Source: Roseiarcus sp963787135 (GTDB lineage Bacteria; Pseudomonadota; Alphaproteobacteria; Rhizobiales; Beijerinckiaceae). From it: a DNA stretch of 64,000 nucleotides. The stretch covers positions 1 to 64,000 of the forward strand of contig CAWBBW010000036.1 in assembly GCA_963787135.1 (NCBI GenBank), given 5' to 3'. The notes beneath the pieces were generated by a model that was given only the letters and a program-made list of their open reading frames with translations, searched no databases and was not told where the DNA came from. Positions within the stretch are counted from its first letter, which is position 1. Each line of letters starts with the position of its first letter. A program made the translations under genes and the position numbers. Below are positions 1 to 9,015 of this stretch, in pieces.

Positions 1-250
1 AGTGCAGACGGCGCATAGCTTGGATTTGTAGGTCCCCGAGCAGCTGCGCGCGGAACTGCCTGCTAGCAGGCAGAGAACAGGGAGAATCGCGCCCTTTCGC
101 GCTCGTTTTTGCCGCGAAAGACGTTGAAATCCAAGAGCTTGCGCGAAATTCCCCCTCGCGCCGGAACAGGACGATATCAGGGCGATAAATCGTCCGTAAC
201 AGGGGGGTAACAGGGCGATTACAGGCGGCGTCGCGGGCGCGAGGAAACCT
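1..250. other. Non-coding stretch with a perfect palindrome
   Basis: No convincing gene is seen here. An 18-nt perfect palindrome (CTGCCTGCTAGCAGGCAG) lies at 56-73. Short repeated strings of the type aacagg-n-cgat occur at about 165-225. The stretch may be downstream sequence of a gene outside the window. Confidence 0.4.
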
Positions 251-595
251 CTATTCGCCGATTTCACCGGAGCGAGTCATGCGCTGGCGGCGGGGCTGGT
301 TAATGACCCGCTGAGCGCAGTTGGAAATCAAGCTTCGGCGGCCCGCCTGATAGAACTGCAGCTGGTAGCTGTCGCCGGCCGTCAGCCCGCCGATCGTCTG
401 GAAGATCGGCGCCCGGTTGACCACATCGCCGTCGATCCCGATGTAGTTGCCGCTCGGAGGGTCAGGAGCCACGACATTAAGGCGGTTGAGAAGGTGGGGC
501 GCACGCAATCCCGGGCAATGCCGATAAGCGCGCGCGGCGGGCGTGGGTGACTGATCTTTCGAAGCAAACTTGATGTGATAAAGCGGGCAGCCCAA
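251..595 (-). pseudogene. Remnant of a secreted PEP-CTERM/DUF642-like protein
   Basis: Only the central part, about 340-481, reads like protein: a stretch containing NYIGIDGD, APIFQTIGGLTAG and YQLQFYQAG. This resembles the jelly-roll core of secreted surface proteins of the DUF642/PEP-CTERM type. There is no signal peptide upstream and no C-terminal sorting signal downstream, and the flanking residues look like out-of-frame translation. It is probably a decayed internal fragment of a longer gene. The family call rests on motif recall only. Confidence 0.35.
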
Positions 596-694
596 AAGGG
601 TCGCCCGAATAGCTTTTCGCGTTTGCCGGATTCACATAGGCTAAGCACCGGCTGCGGCAGCATGCGAAGCGGCGTCAATTGAGGGAGGGCCAAT

Positions 695-1210
695 ATGATG
701 TCCGCGCATTCTTTGTCGCGCCGGGCGGCGCTCGGGGCTTTCGGCGCCTGCGCGCTCGCGGGTCTTGGCGGATGCGCGCCGACCAATGCGCCGGCCGTCC
801 AGGCGGCGGGGCCGACGTCGGCGTTCCATATCGCCAGCATCGCGGTCAACACGGCGCCCTTGCTCGCTGAGGTCGGCAATCCGACCGCGCAATGGGCGCA
901 GGATTCGCTGCCGGGTCAGCTCGCGCAGGTCTTGGCCGCCCATATGGCGCCCGGCGATCCGGGCGGCGCGACGCTCTCGGTGCGGGTCGATTCGATCTAT
1001 CTGGGCGGGGGCGGGTTTGGCGACCCCGACATCATGAACGGCGTGGCGACTCTGAGCGGCTCTCCGGCGCGCCAGGCCAAAGTGCGGGCGGTCGCGACCT
1101 ATATCGCCAATCCCTCCGATCAGGCGCTGTGGGAACAGGCCCTGCAGGGCCGCGTGCAGGCGCTGTCGCAATCTTTCGCCTATACGCTGAAGCGAAGGTG
1201 GCGACTTTAG
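695..1210 (+). CDS. Putative lipoprotein of unknown function
   Basis: 171 residues beginning with two Met codons behind a strong ribosome site (GGGAGGG at about 682-688). The N-terminus carries a twin-arginine-like pair (SRRAALG) and a hydrophobic segment ending in the lipobox LGGC, so Cys27 would be the acylated residue. This predicts a membrane-anchored envelope lipoprotein. The mature part has no motif I recognise; the C-terminal half (ARQAKVRAVATYIANPSDQ) looks helical and soluble. It stands alone, before a cupin gene in the same direction. Confidence 0.6.
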   Translation: MMSAHSLSRRAALGAFGACALAGLGGCAPTNAPAVQAAGPTSAFHIASIAVNTAPLLAEVGNPTAQWAQDSLPGQLAQVLAAHMAPGDPGGATLSVRVDSIYLGGGGFGDPDIMNGVATLSGSPARQAKVRAVATYIANPSDQALWEQALQGRVQALSQSFAYTLKRRWRL

Positions 1211-1266
1211 TCGTCGCGAATGCGCTAATAGCATGACCGGTATATGCAAGAGTGGTTAGTCTAAAT

Positions 1267-1647
1267 ATGAGCATCCAACGCCTCGCGCCTGTGGACTTTA
1301 CGACGCTGGAAAATCCCGGCATCCAATCAGTGCAGATTGTGTGGTCCAAAAATGCGCCTGAGGCCCTGGTCACCATTACGCGCGTGACGATGGAGCCAGG
1401 TTCTATCTCGGCGAGACATTTACATCCCAACAGCGAGCAAATCTGGATTGTTGAGCGAGGCCACGCGACGTTATTGATGGATGAGGATCAAACAGACGAC
1501 ATGCAAGCTGGGGACGTTGTGCGCACGCCCGCGGGCTCGATCCACTGCGTCAACAACACGGGGCATGAGCCGTTTGTCTATTTGGCCGTGACCACGCCGC
1601 CACAGGACTTCACGCGCGCTTACCGGGGACGGCGGAGTTCAAACTGA
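1267..1647 (+). CDS. Cupin-domain protein
   Basis: A small single-domain cupin of about 126 residues. The first cupin motif is visible as SARHLHPNSEQIWIVERG (metal-binding His and Glu residues). The second is AGDVVRTPAGSIHCVNNTG, with its His near the end. Such proteins are usually metal-binding barrels used as small oxygenases, isomerases or sensors; the substrate cannot be read from sequence. A GTG at 1252 would add five residues, but the ATG at 1267 (MSIQRLAP) looks more natural. Confidence 0.7.
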   Translation: MSIQRLAPVDFTTLENPGIQSVQIVWSKNAPEALVTITRVTMEPGSISARHLHPNSEQIWIVERGHATLLMDEDQTDDMQAGDVVRTPAGSIHCVNNTGHEPFVYLAVTTPPQDFTRAYRGRRSSN

Positions 1648-1793
1648 TCTTTTTGGCGATGCGGTGAATCAAGATTTTTTGCACGCCGAATCGACGTCGA
1701 GGAGATCAAATGGGTTACGCAGTGAAGAAACCGTGGGGACGCTCATTGGGCTCGGCGCGCAATGAACCCAGATCGCCACATCGGGGTACATGA

Positions 1794-2564
1794 ATGAGTC
1801 CGGAGAAGTTTGCGCTCGCAGTCGGCGCCGCAGTATTCATCGGAGGATCGCTCGGCCTGATTTCGCGCCGGGTTCTGCCCGAAAAGCACGTGACCGGCGG
1901 CGCCAAGGACATGATCGGCGCGGTCGTGGGGCTGCTGACGCTTCTGTCTGCGCTCGTCCTCGGCCTCCTCATCTGGACCGCCTACGGGGTGTATGCGGGC
2001 CAGAACGTCGCGATCCAGACGCTTGCGGCCAAAGTCCTGCAACTCGATTTCGCTTTGGCCGACTACGGGCCCGAGGCGAAGGACGTCCGCGCGCAGCTCA
2101 GGCAAGGTCTCGGCAAGACCATCGACGAGATCTGGGGCGCAAACGAAAGCGACGTCAATTTCGTCGCCAACAACTTCGCCGCGGCGATCGAGAGCTTGCG
2201 CCACAGGGATGCGACCCTGGCGGCGCTCCAGCCGTCGACGGACGCTCAGACACAGGCGCTCGCAGCAGCAAAGGCGACCGTCGACTCGATCGGCCAGTCC
2301 CGATTGCAGATGTCGTTCGCGCTCGCCAGTCCCCTTTCCATTCCGCTCATCGTGATCGTCGCCGGATGGGCGGTGCTTCTCTTTTTCGGCTACGGCCTGA
2401 TGTCGGGGGGCAACGCCGCGTCTTACGCCGCCGTGGCCGTCGGCGCTCTCGCGGTCGCAAGCGCCGCTTATCTGATCCTGGACTTGAGCGGCCCCTATTC
2501 CGGCATTTTTCGCGCTTCGTCTGCGCCGCTTGAACAGGTGCTGGCGGTCATGGGCAAAGAGTGA
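1794..2564 (+). CDS. DUF4239 family integral membrane protein
   Basis: 256 residues with a bestrophin-like DUF4239 layout: an N-terminal transmembrane segment (about 5-25), a second (about 42-65), a long soluble helical region (about 70-180) containing DVRAQLRQGL and VNFVANNFAAAIESL, and two C-terminal membrane segments (about 185-230). Members are uncharacterised inner-membrane proteins. It ends 10 bases before the HAD gene, so co-transcription is likely. Confidence 0.7.
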   Translation: MSPEKFALAVGAAVFIGGSLGLISRRVLPEKHVTGGAKDMIGAVVGLLTLLSALVLGLLIWTAYGVYAGQNVAIQTLAAKVLQLDFALADYGPEAKDVRAQLRQGLGKTIDEIWGANESDVNFVANNFAAAIESLRHRDATLAALQPSTDAQTQALAAAKATVDSIGQSRLQMSFALASPLSIPLIVIVAGWAVLLFFGYGLMSGGNAASYAAVAVGALAVASAAYLILDLSGPYSGIFRASSAPLEQVLAVMGKE

Positions 2565-2574
2565 GGGCTGGTGA

Positions 2575-3650
2575 ATGAGCGAAGAGGAGAGCCGCGCGTC
2601 CGTTTCCGGTTCCCGATTGAGCCGCCGCTTTGTGCTCGGCGCGCTGGCAGGCCTGCCGGTCCTGCCCGGGCTTTTCGCCACGATCGTCCCGGCGGCGGCC
2701 CGGTCCGCGGCGCCGCTCGCGTCGTGGAACGAGGGGCCGGCCACGCAGGCGATCCTCGATTTCATCCGCGCGACCACCGACGCTTCGAGCAAGGATTTCG
2801 TGCCGCCGGAGGGGCGGATCGCGACCTTCGACCAGGACGGCACGCTCTGGGTCGAATATCCGATCTATACCCAGCTCGTCTATTGCCTCGATCGCGTGCC
2901 GCTCGTGGTCAAAGCCAATCCCCACCTGGCGAAGGTCGAGCCGTTCAGGACGGTGCTGACCCGCGACTCGCGAGGCGCTGGCGAAGCTTACGATGAACGA
3001 TCTCATCAAGATCGTCGGCGCGACGCTGACCGGCATGTCGACCGACGAATTCGCCGTGCGAGGTGAAGGCGTGGATCGAGACCGCGAAGCACGATCGCTG
3101 GAATCGACTCTACACCGAGCTTACCTACCAGCCGATGCAGGAGGTGCTGAGCTTCTTCCGCGCCAACGGCTACAAGACTTATATCGTGACCGGCGGCGGG
3201 CAGGATTTCGTGCGGGTTTATTCCGAGCGCGTGTACGGCATCCCGCCTGAGCAGGTGGTGGGTTCCGCCGGCGGCGTCAAATACGGCTACGACAAGGATG
3301 GCAAGCCGTTCCTGACCAAGGAGCCGAAGCTTCTGCTCAACGACGACGACGCCGGCAAGGTCGAGGGCATCCATCTCGAGATCGGGCGGCGCCCGCACGC
3401 CGCCTTCGGCAATTCGACCGGCGACCGGCAGATGCTCGAATATACCAAGGCCGGCGACGGCGCGCGGCTCTCGATGATCGTGCTGCACGACGACGCCAAG
3501 CGCGAATACGCCTACGGGCCGGCGCAGGGGCTGCCGGACACCAAGGTCGGGACGTTCACCCAGGCGCTCTATGATGAGGCGAAGAAGGACGGCTGGTTCG
3601 TCATCAGCATGAAGGATGACTGGAAGAAAATTTTCGCTTTCGATGTGTGA
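2575..3650 (+). CDS. Exported HAD-family phosphatase, two frame breaks
   Basis: A haloacid-dehalogenase-type hydrolase in three frames. Frame one carries a twin-arginine signal (SRRFVLGALAG) and the catalytic loop FDQDGTLW, with the nucleophile and acid Asp of DxDGT. Frame two (about 2975-3055) has TMNDLIKIVGATLTGMSTDEF. Frame three has IVTGGGQDFVRVYSERVYGIPPEQVVGS and the acidic site GNSTGDRQML. Breaks lie near 2964-2974 (a 2-nt loss in a CGCG run would fix it) and near 3053-3061. All HAD motifs survive, so it is probably an intact periplasmic phosphatase with sequence errors. Confidence 0.65.
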
Positions 3651-3686
3651 GGCCTCCAATTCGCCCGGAGGCTTAAGGAGACAAGC

Positions 3687-5337
3687 TTGAGCGCGGACCT
3701 CAATCCTTCTGCGGCCGTGGCGGGGCCTGTTCCCTCGCGCTGGGGGGCGTTCGGCTCCGTCGCGTTCACGGTGATCTGGATCGCGAGCGTGCTCTCGAAC
3801 GTCGGCACGGCGATGTTCGACACTGCGTCCGGCTGGCTGATCACCAGCCTCGACGCCAATCCGATGATCGTGTCTCTGGTTCAGGTGGCCGTCAGCCTGC
3901 CGCTCTTCCTCTTCACCCTGCCGGCGGGCGCGCTTGCCGACGTCATCGATTCTCGGCGGCTCTTGATTGCGGTCGAACTCGCGATTCTCGTGGTTTCCGT
4001 GATCTTCGCCGGCCTGGTGTCGCTGGGCCTTGCGACGCCGGCGCTCCTGCTGGCGACGACCTTCCTGCTCGGCGTGGGCGGAGCGCTGACCTCGCCCGCC
4101 TGGGGCGCGACGATTCCGCTCCTCGTGCCCAAGAGAAGATCTGGACAGCGCGACGGCCCTGAACGGGGTCGGCTTCAATGTCGGGCGCGCGGCCGGGCCG
4201 GCGCTCGGCGGCCTGGTCATCGCGGCGATGGGCGTCGCCGTTCCCTTCTGGGTCTTCGCGGCGAGCAACGCCGTGATCGTCGCGTCCCTGATCTGGTGGC
4301 GGAAGCCGCGCAAAGCCGCCGAGAGCCTGCCGGCCGAGCGCCTGGTCAGCGCGGTTCGCGCGGGCGTTCGTCACGCCGCGAACAATCCCTATCTCGGCGC
4401 GACATTGATTCGCGTGCTTGCCTTCTTTCCGTTCGCCAGCGCCTATCTGGCGCTGCTGCCGCTGCTGGCCCGGCATCAGATATCCGGGGGGCCGCAAACT
4501 TACGGCGTTCTTCTCGGCGCAGTCGGGGTGGGCGCCGTCGGGGGAGCGCTCGCACTGAGATGGCTGAAGGACGAACTGGGGCCCGATCGCCTCGTCGCGA
4601 CCGGGTCGGCCGGCGCCGCATTCGCCCTCGTCCTGTTTGGGGTCGCGCGCGAGCCGATTGCGGCGGTCTGCGCATGCCTGCTCGCCGGCGCGTCATGGAC
4701 CATGGTGCTGAGCAAGCTCTACGTATCGGCGCAGGTGGCGCTGCCGGATTGGGCGCGGGGCCGGGGGCTTGCGGTGTTCCTCAGTTTCATCTTCGGGGCG
4801 ACGACCGTCGGTAGCGCGGTCTGGGGTAAACTCTCGGCCATGCAGGGGCTGCCGGTCGCCTATTTCGTCGCGGCGGCCGGCGTCATTCTCGGCATTCCGC
4901 TGACATGGCGGTGGAAGCTTCAAACGGGCGTCGGACTCGATCTCTCCCCCGTGGCGCACTGGCGCGAGCCGATCGTCAGGCGAACGGTCGAGAATAACCA
5001 GGGGCCAGTGCTCGCGGTGGTAGAATACCGCGTCGAGGACAAGAACCGCGCGGAGTTTCTGGGCGCGATCGACGAACTGGGACATGCGCGAAGGCGCGAC
5101 GGAGCCTATGCGTGGGGACTGTACGAAGACGTCGCCGACGCCGGTCGCTTCATCGAAACATTCACCATCGACTCCTGGCTCGAGCTCATGCATGAGCGCG
5201 AACGCGTGACCAACGCCGACGAGATGCTCAAGAGCCGGATTCACCGCCTGCTCGCCGAAGAACCGCACATCACGCTCAGCGTCTCCTCAGAGCGCCCTCA
5301 CCGGCACTGGAGGAACAACATCGGGACAACAGGTTGA
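3687..5337 (+). CDS. MFS transporter (EntS/MFS_3 type) with C-terminal soluble domain, one frame break
   Basis: Starts at TTG 3687 behind a good AAGGAG at 3675-3680. The N-terminal half has six predicted membrane helices with the MFS loop GALADVIDSRRLLI. The frame changes at about 4131-4139, where one extra A in aagagaag breaks LVPKEDLDSATALNGVGFN. The rest, in the next frame, has the remaining helices (from VGRAAGPALGGLV to about 4910). After residue about 410 comes a soluble tail (VLAVVEYRVEDKNRAEFLGAIDELG) like the antibiotic-monooxygenase-type domain found on this MFS branch. Likely a drug or siderophore exporter; substrate unknown. Confidence 0.7.
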
Positions 5338-5358
5338 CTGCGCGGCCGCGCCATCGAT

Positions 5359-6325
5359 TCAGACGACGTGATCGGGTTCGAGCGGGCAGGCCATTGAGCG
5401 GATCGGTCTCCACCTGGAAGGTCGCGTGACCGATCCCGAAGCGCTGCTTCAGCTTCATGCAAAGCTCGACCAGGAATGCGTCGCCCGGATGGCCGCCCGG
5501 CATCACCAGATGCGCGGTGAGGGCGGTTTCGGTGGTGCTCATCGACCAGATATGCAGGTCGTGAATTTGCTCGACACCGTCCGCCGCCGAAAGAAACGCG
5601 CGAACCTCATCGGATTTGAGGCCGGACGGAACCGCGGCCAGCGACATGGTGACGCTGTCGCGAAGGAGTCCCCAGGTTCCCCAGACGATGATCGCGTTGA
5701 TGATCAGGCTCACGGCCGGGTCGAGCCACAGCCAGCCGGTCAGCACGATCACCAGCCCGGCGATGACGACGCCGACGGAGACAAGCGCGTCGGCCGCCAT
5801 ATGCGTGAAGGCGCCGCGGATGTTGAGATCGCCCTTGCGGCCTGAAGCAAACAGCCACGCGCAGACGCCATTGATCAGGATGCCCGCGCCGGCGACGATC
5901 ATGACCGTCTTTCCCGCGACGGGCTGAGGGTTCCAGAAGCGCAAGATTGCTTCCCAGCTCAGCCCGCCGATGACGACGAGAAGGAAAGACGCATTGAAGA
6001 GCGCGGCCAGGATCGACGTGCCGCCGAGGCCGTAGGTGAAGCGCTGGGTCGGCGCGCGCTTCGAGAGCACTGCGGCCGACCAGGCGACGGCGAGGCCGAG
6101 GACGTCGCTTACGTTGTGGCCGGCGTCGGCCAGGAGCGCGACGGAATTGCTCAAAAGGCCATAGACCACCTCGAGAACGACGAAGCCGGCATTGAGGGCG
6201 ATCCCGATTGCAAAGGCGGCGCCGAAGCTCGCGGGCGCGTGGAGGCGGCCGACCCCGCCGTTATGGTCATGGTCATGGCCGCCATGATCGTGATCGTGGC
6301 TGGCGTCCTCGTGGACATGCGCCAT
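5359..6325 (-). CDS. Cation diffusion facilitator metal exporter (CzcD/ZitB type), frame break near the 3' end
   Basis: A CDF antiporter, likely exporting Zn(II), Co(II) or Cd(II). The N-terminus is a His-rich metal-binding segment (HVHEDASHDHDHGGHDHDH). Six helices follow with the signature metal sites LLADAGHNVSDV (helix II) and HMAADALVSVGV (helix V). The cytoplasmic tail has QIHDLHIWSMS and HATFQVETDP. The annotated frame runs on into the convergent MFS gene. One step of frame at about 5387-5393 instead gives CPLEPDHVV and a stop at 5359, a typical CDF ending that removes the overlap. Confidence 0.82.
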
Positions 6326-6487
6326 GACTTAACTCCGCAGCGAGGGTGACATCGAGTTTAAGCGATCGCATGCATCCCGGCCAAGACTGGACGCGCCTGC
6401 GGGTCGCGCGGATTTGCCGGACTGGGCGCCCGACGAAAACCCCATATAGTCTCTCCTTCGACGGACCCCCTCAGGAATCGATCAGCC

Positions 6488-7312
6488 ATGCAGAACCTCA
6501 CGCCCGAAGGGCTTCGCATCGTCACCGACGCCGCTAGGCGCCATGGGGTCAGCGTCGACGCAGCGATCGCGCTGCTTGGCGCGCTCGCCGACGGACATGG
6601 GGGCCAGGCGCAGTTCGATCATCCCGAACTCGGCGGCATGGGACAATGGTCACGGGGCGGAATGATCATGATCGGCGACATGTTCAATTCCGGCCTCAAG
6701 GCCCGGGTCGATGCCCTCTGCAACGAGCTTGCCAGCTTCGTCGTCAGCCAGCCTCCGGCGGGCGCCGAGGCGGGGGGATTTCAGTCGCAGTCCCAGGGCG
6801 GCGGCGTCAGCCTGTTCGTGCCGGGCAGTGGCACGGGCGGCGCATGGTGGCCGGCGGAACTCGGCAATCCGGCTTCGACCGGCGCGCAGAACGATCTCAG
6901 ATACGCCTACTTTCCCGGCTCGAGGCGGCTCGCGATCCAGCGCGGGTCGCATGTCAGCGTCTATGACGCCGGGGAGCACCGGATTTCGGGCTTCTCCCAG
7001 CAGCAGAGCGGCGATCAGTCGCTGACCTTCACCAGCCAGCAGGGCCTCGTGCGCGTCGCCGACCTGCCGCTGGTCTTTCCCGAGCGCGGCCGGGCGCCGC
7101 ATCCCTCGCCGGCCAATCCCGCGCCGTCCCCGCCAACGCCCGGATCCGAGGCAATCGCTGCTGCGCCGGCAGCCGCTCCGGCGACCGCCGCGCCGGCTTC
7201 GACCGAGGACATTCTCAGGACGATCGAACGCCTCGCGGAGCTGCGCCAGAAAGATATTCTGACCGAGGACGAGTTCGCGGCGAAGAAGGCGGAGCTTTTG
7301 AGCCGGCTTTGA
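6488..7312 (+). CDS. SHOCT-domain protein
   Basis: 274 residues. The last 40 residues form a SHOCT domain (LRTIERLAELRQKDILTEDEF followed by AAKKAELLSRL), a short helical hairpin found at protein ends and thought to mediate oligomerisation. It is joined by a Pro/Ala-rich linker (about 200-235) to a soluble N-terminal region of unknown function containing GMGQWSRGGMIMIGDMFN and a Gly/Gln-rich patch. There is no signal peptide. It is a single-gene unit between the divergent CDF gene and the convergent GST gene. Confidence 0.65.
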   Translation: MQNLTPEGLRIVTDAARRHGVSVDAAIALLGALADGHGGQAQFDHPELGGMGQWSRGGMIMIGDMFNSGLKARVDALCNELASFVVSQPPAGAEAGGFQSQSQGGGVSLFVPGSGTGGAWWPAELGNPASTGAQNDLRYAYFPGSRRLAIQRGSHVSVYDAGEHRISGFSQQQSGDQSLTFTSQQGLVRVADLPLVFPERGRAPHPSPANPAPSPPTPGSEAIAAAPAAAPATAAPASTEDILRTIERLAELRQKDILTEDEFAAKKAELLSRL

Positions 7313-7321
7313 GCGGCAGTC

Positions 7322-7936
7322 TCAGAGCCCCTCGTCCTTCAGCGCCTTGCGGACCGCGGGGCGGTCCGTCATGCGGTCGTAGTGCTTCTGGACGTTCATC
7401 GGCAGGCCGATCTTGACCCGTTCGGCGGCCCAGAAGCTCACATAGAAGAGGGCGGGATCGGCGATCGAGAAATCGCCGGCGATGAAGTCCTTCGAGCCGA
7501 GGCTCCTGTCGATCAGCTGAAAGCCGTCCTTGGCGATCATGATGCCCTCCGCCTTGACCGCGTCGTGATCGGCCTCGTGACGGGTGAAGGCGCCCGGCCG
7601 GAACACCCGCCGGAAGCCCGAACCATGGATCGTGCCCACCACATATTCCAACGCCTCCATCATCCGCGCATGACGCTCGGCGCCGAGCGGGATGAGGCGC
7701 TTTTCCGGATGGGTCAGCGCGAGATAGACCGAGATCGCCTGATATTCGGTGAGGACCGACCCGTCGTCGCGCTGCAGCGCCGGCACTTTCGACTTCGGGT
7801 TGACCGAGCGATAGGGTTCGCCGAACTGCTCGCGTTCGGCGAAATTGACCCGCGCGAGGTCGAACGGCGCGCCGATCTCCTCCATCAGGATATGGACGCC
7901 GAGGGCGCAGCTGCCCGGCGAATAGAAAAGCTTCAT
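7322..7936 (-). CDS. Glutathione S-transferase family protein
   Basis: 204 residues, the usual bacterial GST length. The thioredoxin-like N-terminal domain begins MKLFYSPGSCALGVHILMEE, with the Ser/Cys region used for glutathione activation, and contains the cis-Pro segment SKVPALQRDDG and the glutathione-binding LTEYQAISVYL. The helical C-terminal domain has FIAGDFSIADPALFYV, the conserved N-capping box. It probably conjugates or reduces electrophiles in the cytosol. It diverges from the Ku gene at 8142. Confidence 0.85.
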   Translation of the reverse strand: MKLFYSPGSCALGVHILMEEIGAPFDLARVNFAEREQFGEPYRSVNPKSKVPALQRDDGSVLTEYQAISVYLALTHPEKRLIPLGAERHARMMEALEYVVGTIHGSGFRRVFRPGAFTRHEADHDAVKAEGIMIAKDGFQLIDRSLGSKDFIAGDFSIADPALFYVSFWAAERVKIGLPMNVQKHYDRMTDRPAVRKALKDEGL

Positions 7937-8141
7937 GGGCGATCCCCCGAAATGAGGCGCGTTTGAACGCTCCCTACCACGCCGGCGCGGGGCGGCAGAA
8001 GGGGCGCTTCGGCTGAGCCTTGAGTGACGCCGCGGGCATTCCCGGATATGATTTCGCCGGCAATCCCGAGCGCGCGCGGAACAAGAGCTCCTGCGGGGCG
8101 TTTCGGGTGGTCCGGCTTTGGGCGAGTGCGAGTAAGAGTCG

Positions 8142-9011
8142 ATGGCGCCTCCGAGAGCAAGCTGGAAGGGCTATCTCAAGATCGCGGAAGTGACGTGCCC
8201 GGTCGCGCTCTACGCCGCCGCCTCGTCCTCCGAGCGCATCGCGCTGCATCTGGTCAACAGAAAGACGGGCAACCGCGTCCATCGCCAGTTCGTCGACGCG
8301 GCGACCGGCAAGCCGGTCGAACGGGAGGATCAGGTCAAGGGATACGAGGTCGAGAAGGACGAGTATGTCACCCTCGAGCCCGAGGAGATCCTCGCGGCGG
8401 TTCCCGAGAGCGACAAGACGCTCAACGTCTCGGCGTTCATCGCCACTTCCGACGTCGACGACGTCTATTTCGACCGTCCCTATTATCTCGGGCCTTCGGA
8501 CCGGAGCGCGGAAGAGGCCTTCGCCCTGATCCGCGAGGGGTTGCGGAAGGCCGATGCGGCGGCGGTGGCACAGACGGTGCTATTCCGGCGCGTCCGCACG
8601 GTGCTGATCAGGGCGCTCGACACGGGGCTCGCGGCCACCACCCTCAACTACGATTACGAGGTCCGCGCGGCCAAGGACGCATTCGCCGATGTGCCGGAGA
8701 TCCGGATCAAGGGCGAAATGCTGGAACTCGCCAAGCACATCATCAACACCAAGCGCGGCGCCTTCGATCCCGCGGCCTTCCACGACCGCTACGAGGAGGC
8801 GCTCGCCGAACTGGTCAAGGCGAAGCTCGAGGGCCGCGCCATCGAGGCGCCGAAGCCGCCGAAGCCCCAGCGCGCCGCCGACCTGATGGCGGCGCTGCGC
8901 GAAAGCGCGGGTCTCGGCCCGAAGGGGCCATCGGGCCCGGCGCCGAAGAAGAAGCCTCCGGCGCGCCGTGCGTCCGCCGAGACGGCGAGCCCGCGCAGGA
9001 AGGCGGGCTAG
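8142..9011 (+). CDS. ku: Non-homologous end-joining protein Ku (first copy)
   Basis: 289 residues. The Ku beta-barrel core begins ASWKGYLKIAEVTCPVALY and contains RIALHLVNRKTGNRVHRQFVD and VKGYEVEKDEYVTLEPEE, all hallmarks of bacterial Ku. The homodimer rings DNA ends and recruits LigD. The C-terminus is basic and Lys/Pro/Ala-rich (PKKKPPARRASAET), as in Ku proteins that hold LigD and DNA. The stop lies four bases before the ligD ATG, so the two are one operon. Confidence 0.93.
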   Translation: MAPPRASWKGYLKIAEVTCPVALYAAASSSERIALHLVNRKTGNRVHRQFVDAATGKPVEREDQVKGYEVEKDEYVTLEPEEILAAVPESDKTLNVSAFIATSDVDDVYFDRPYYLGPSDRSAEEAFALIREGLRKADAAAVAQTVLFRRVRTVLIRALDTGLAATTLNYDYEVRAAKDAFADVPEIRIKGEMLELAKHIINTKRGAFDPAAFHDRYEEALAELVKAKLEGRAIEAPKPPKPQRAADLMAALRESAGLGPKGPSGPAPKKKPPARRASAETASPRRKAG

Positions 9012-9015
9012 AGGG

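Noticed and set aside
3046..3061. HAD frame break at GAATTC as another GANTC case
   Set aside because: Removing a T there would destroy the conserved Asp-Glu-Phe of the family; an extra base in gtgcgag a few positions later fits better, so it was not counted.
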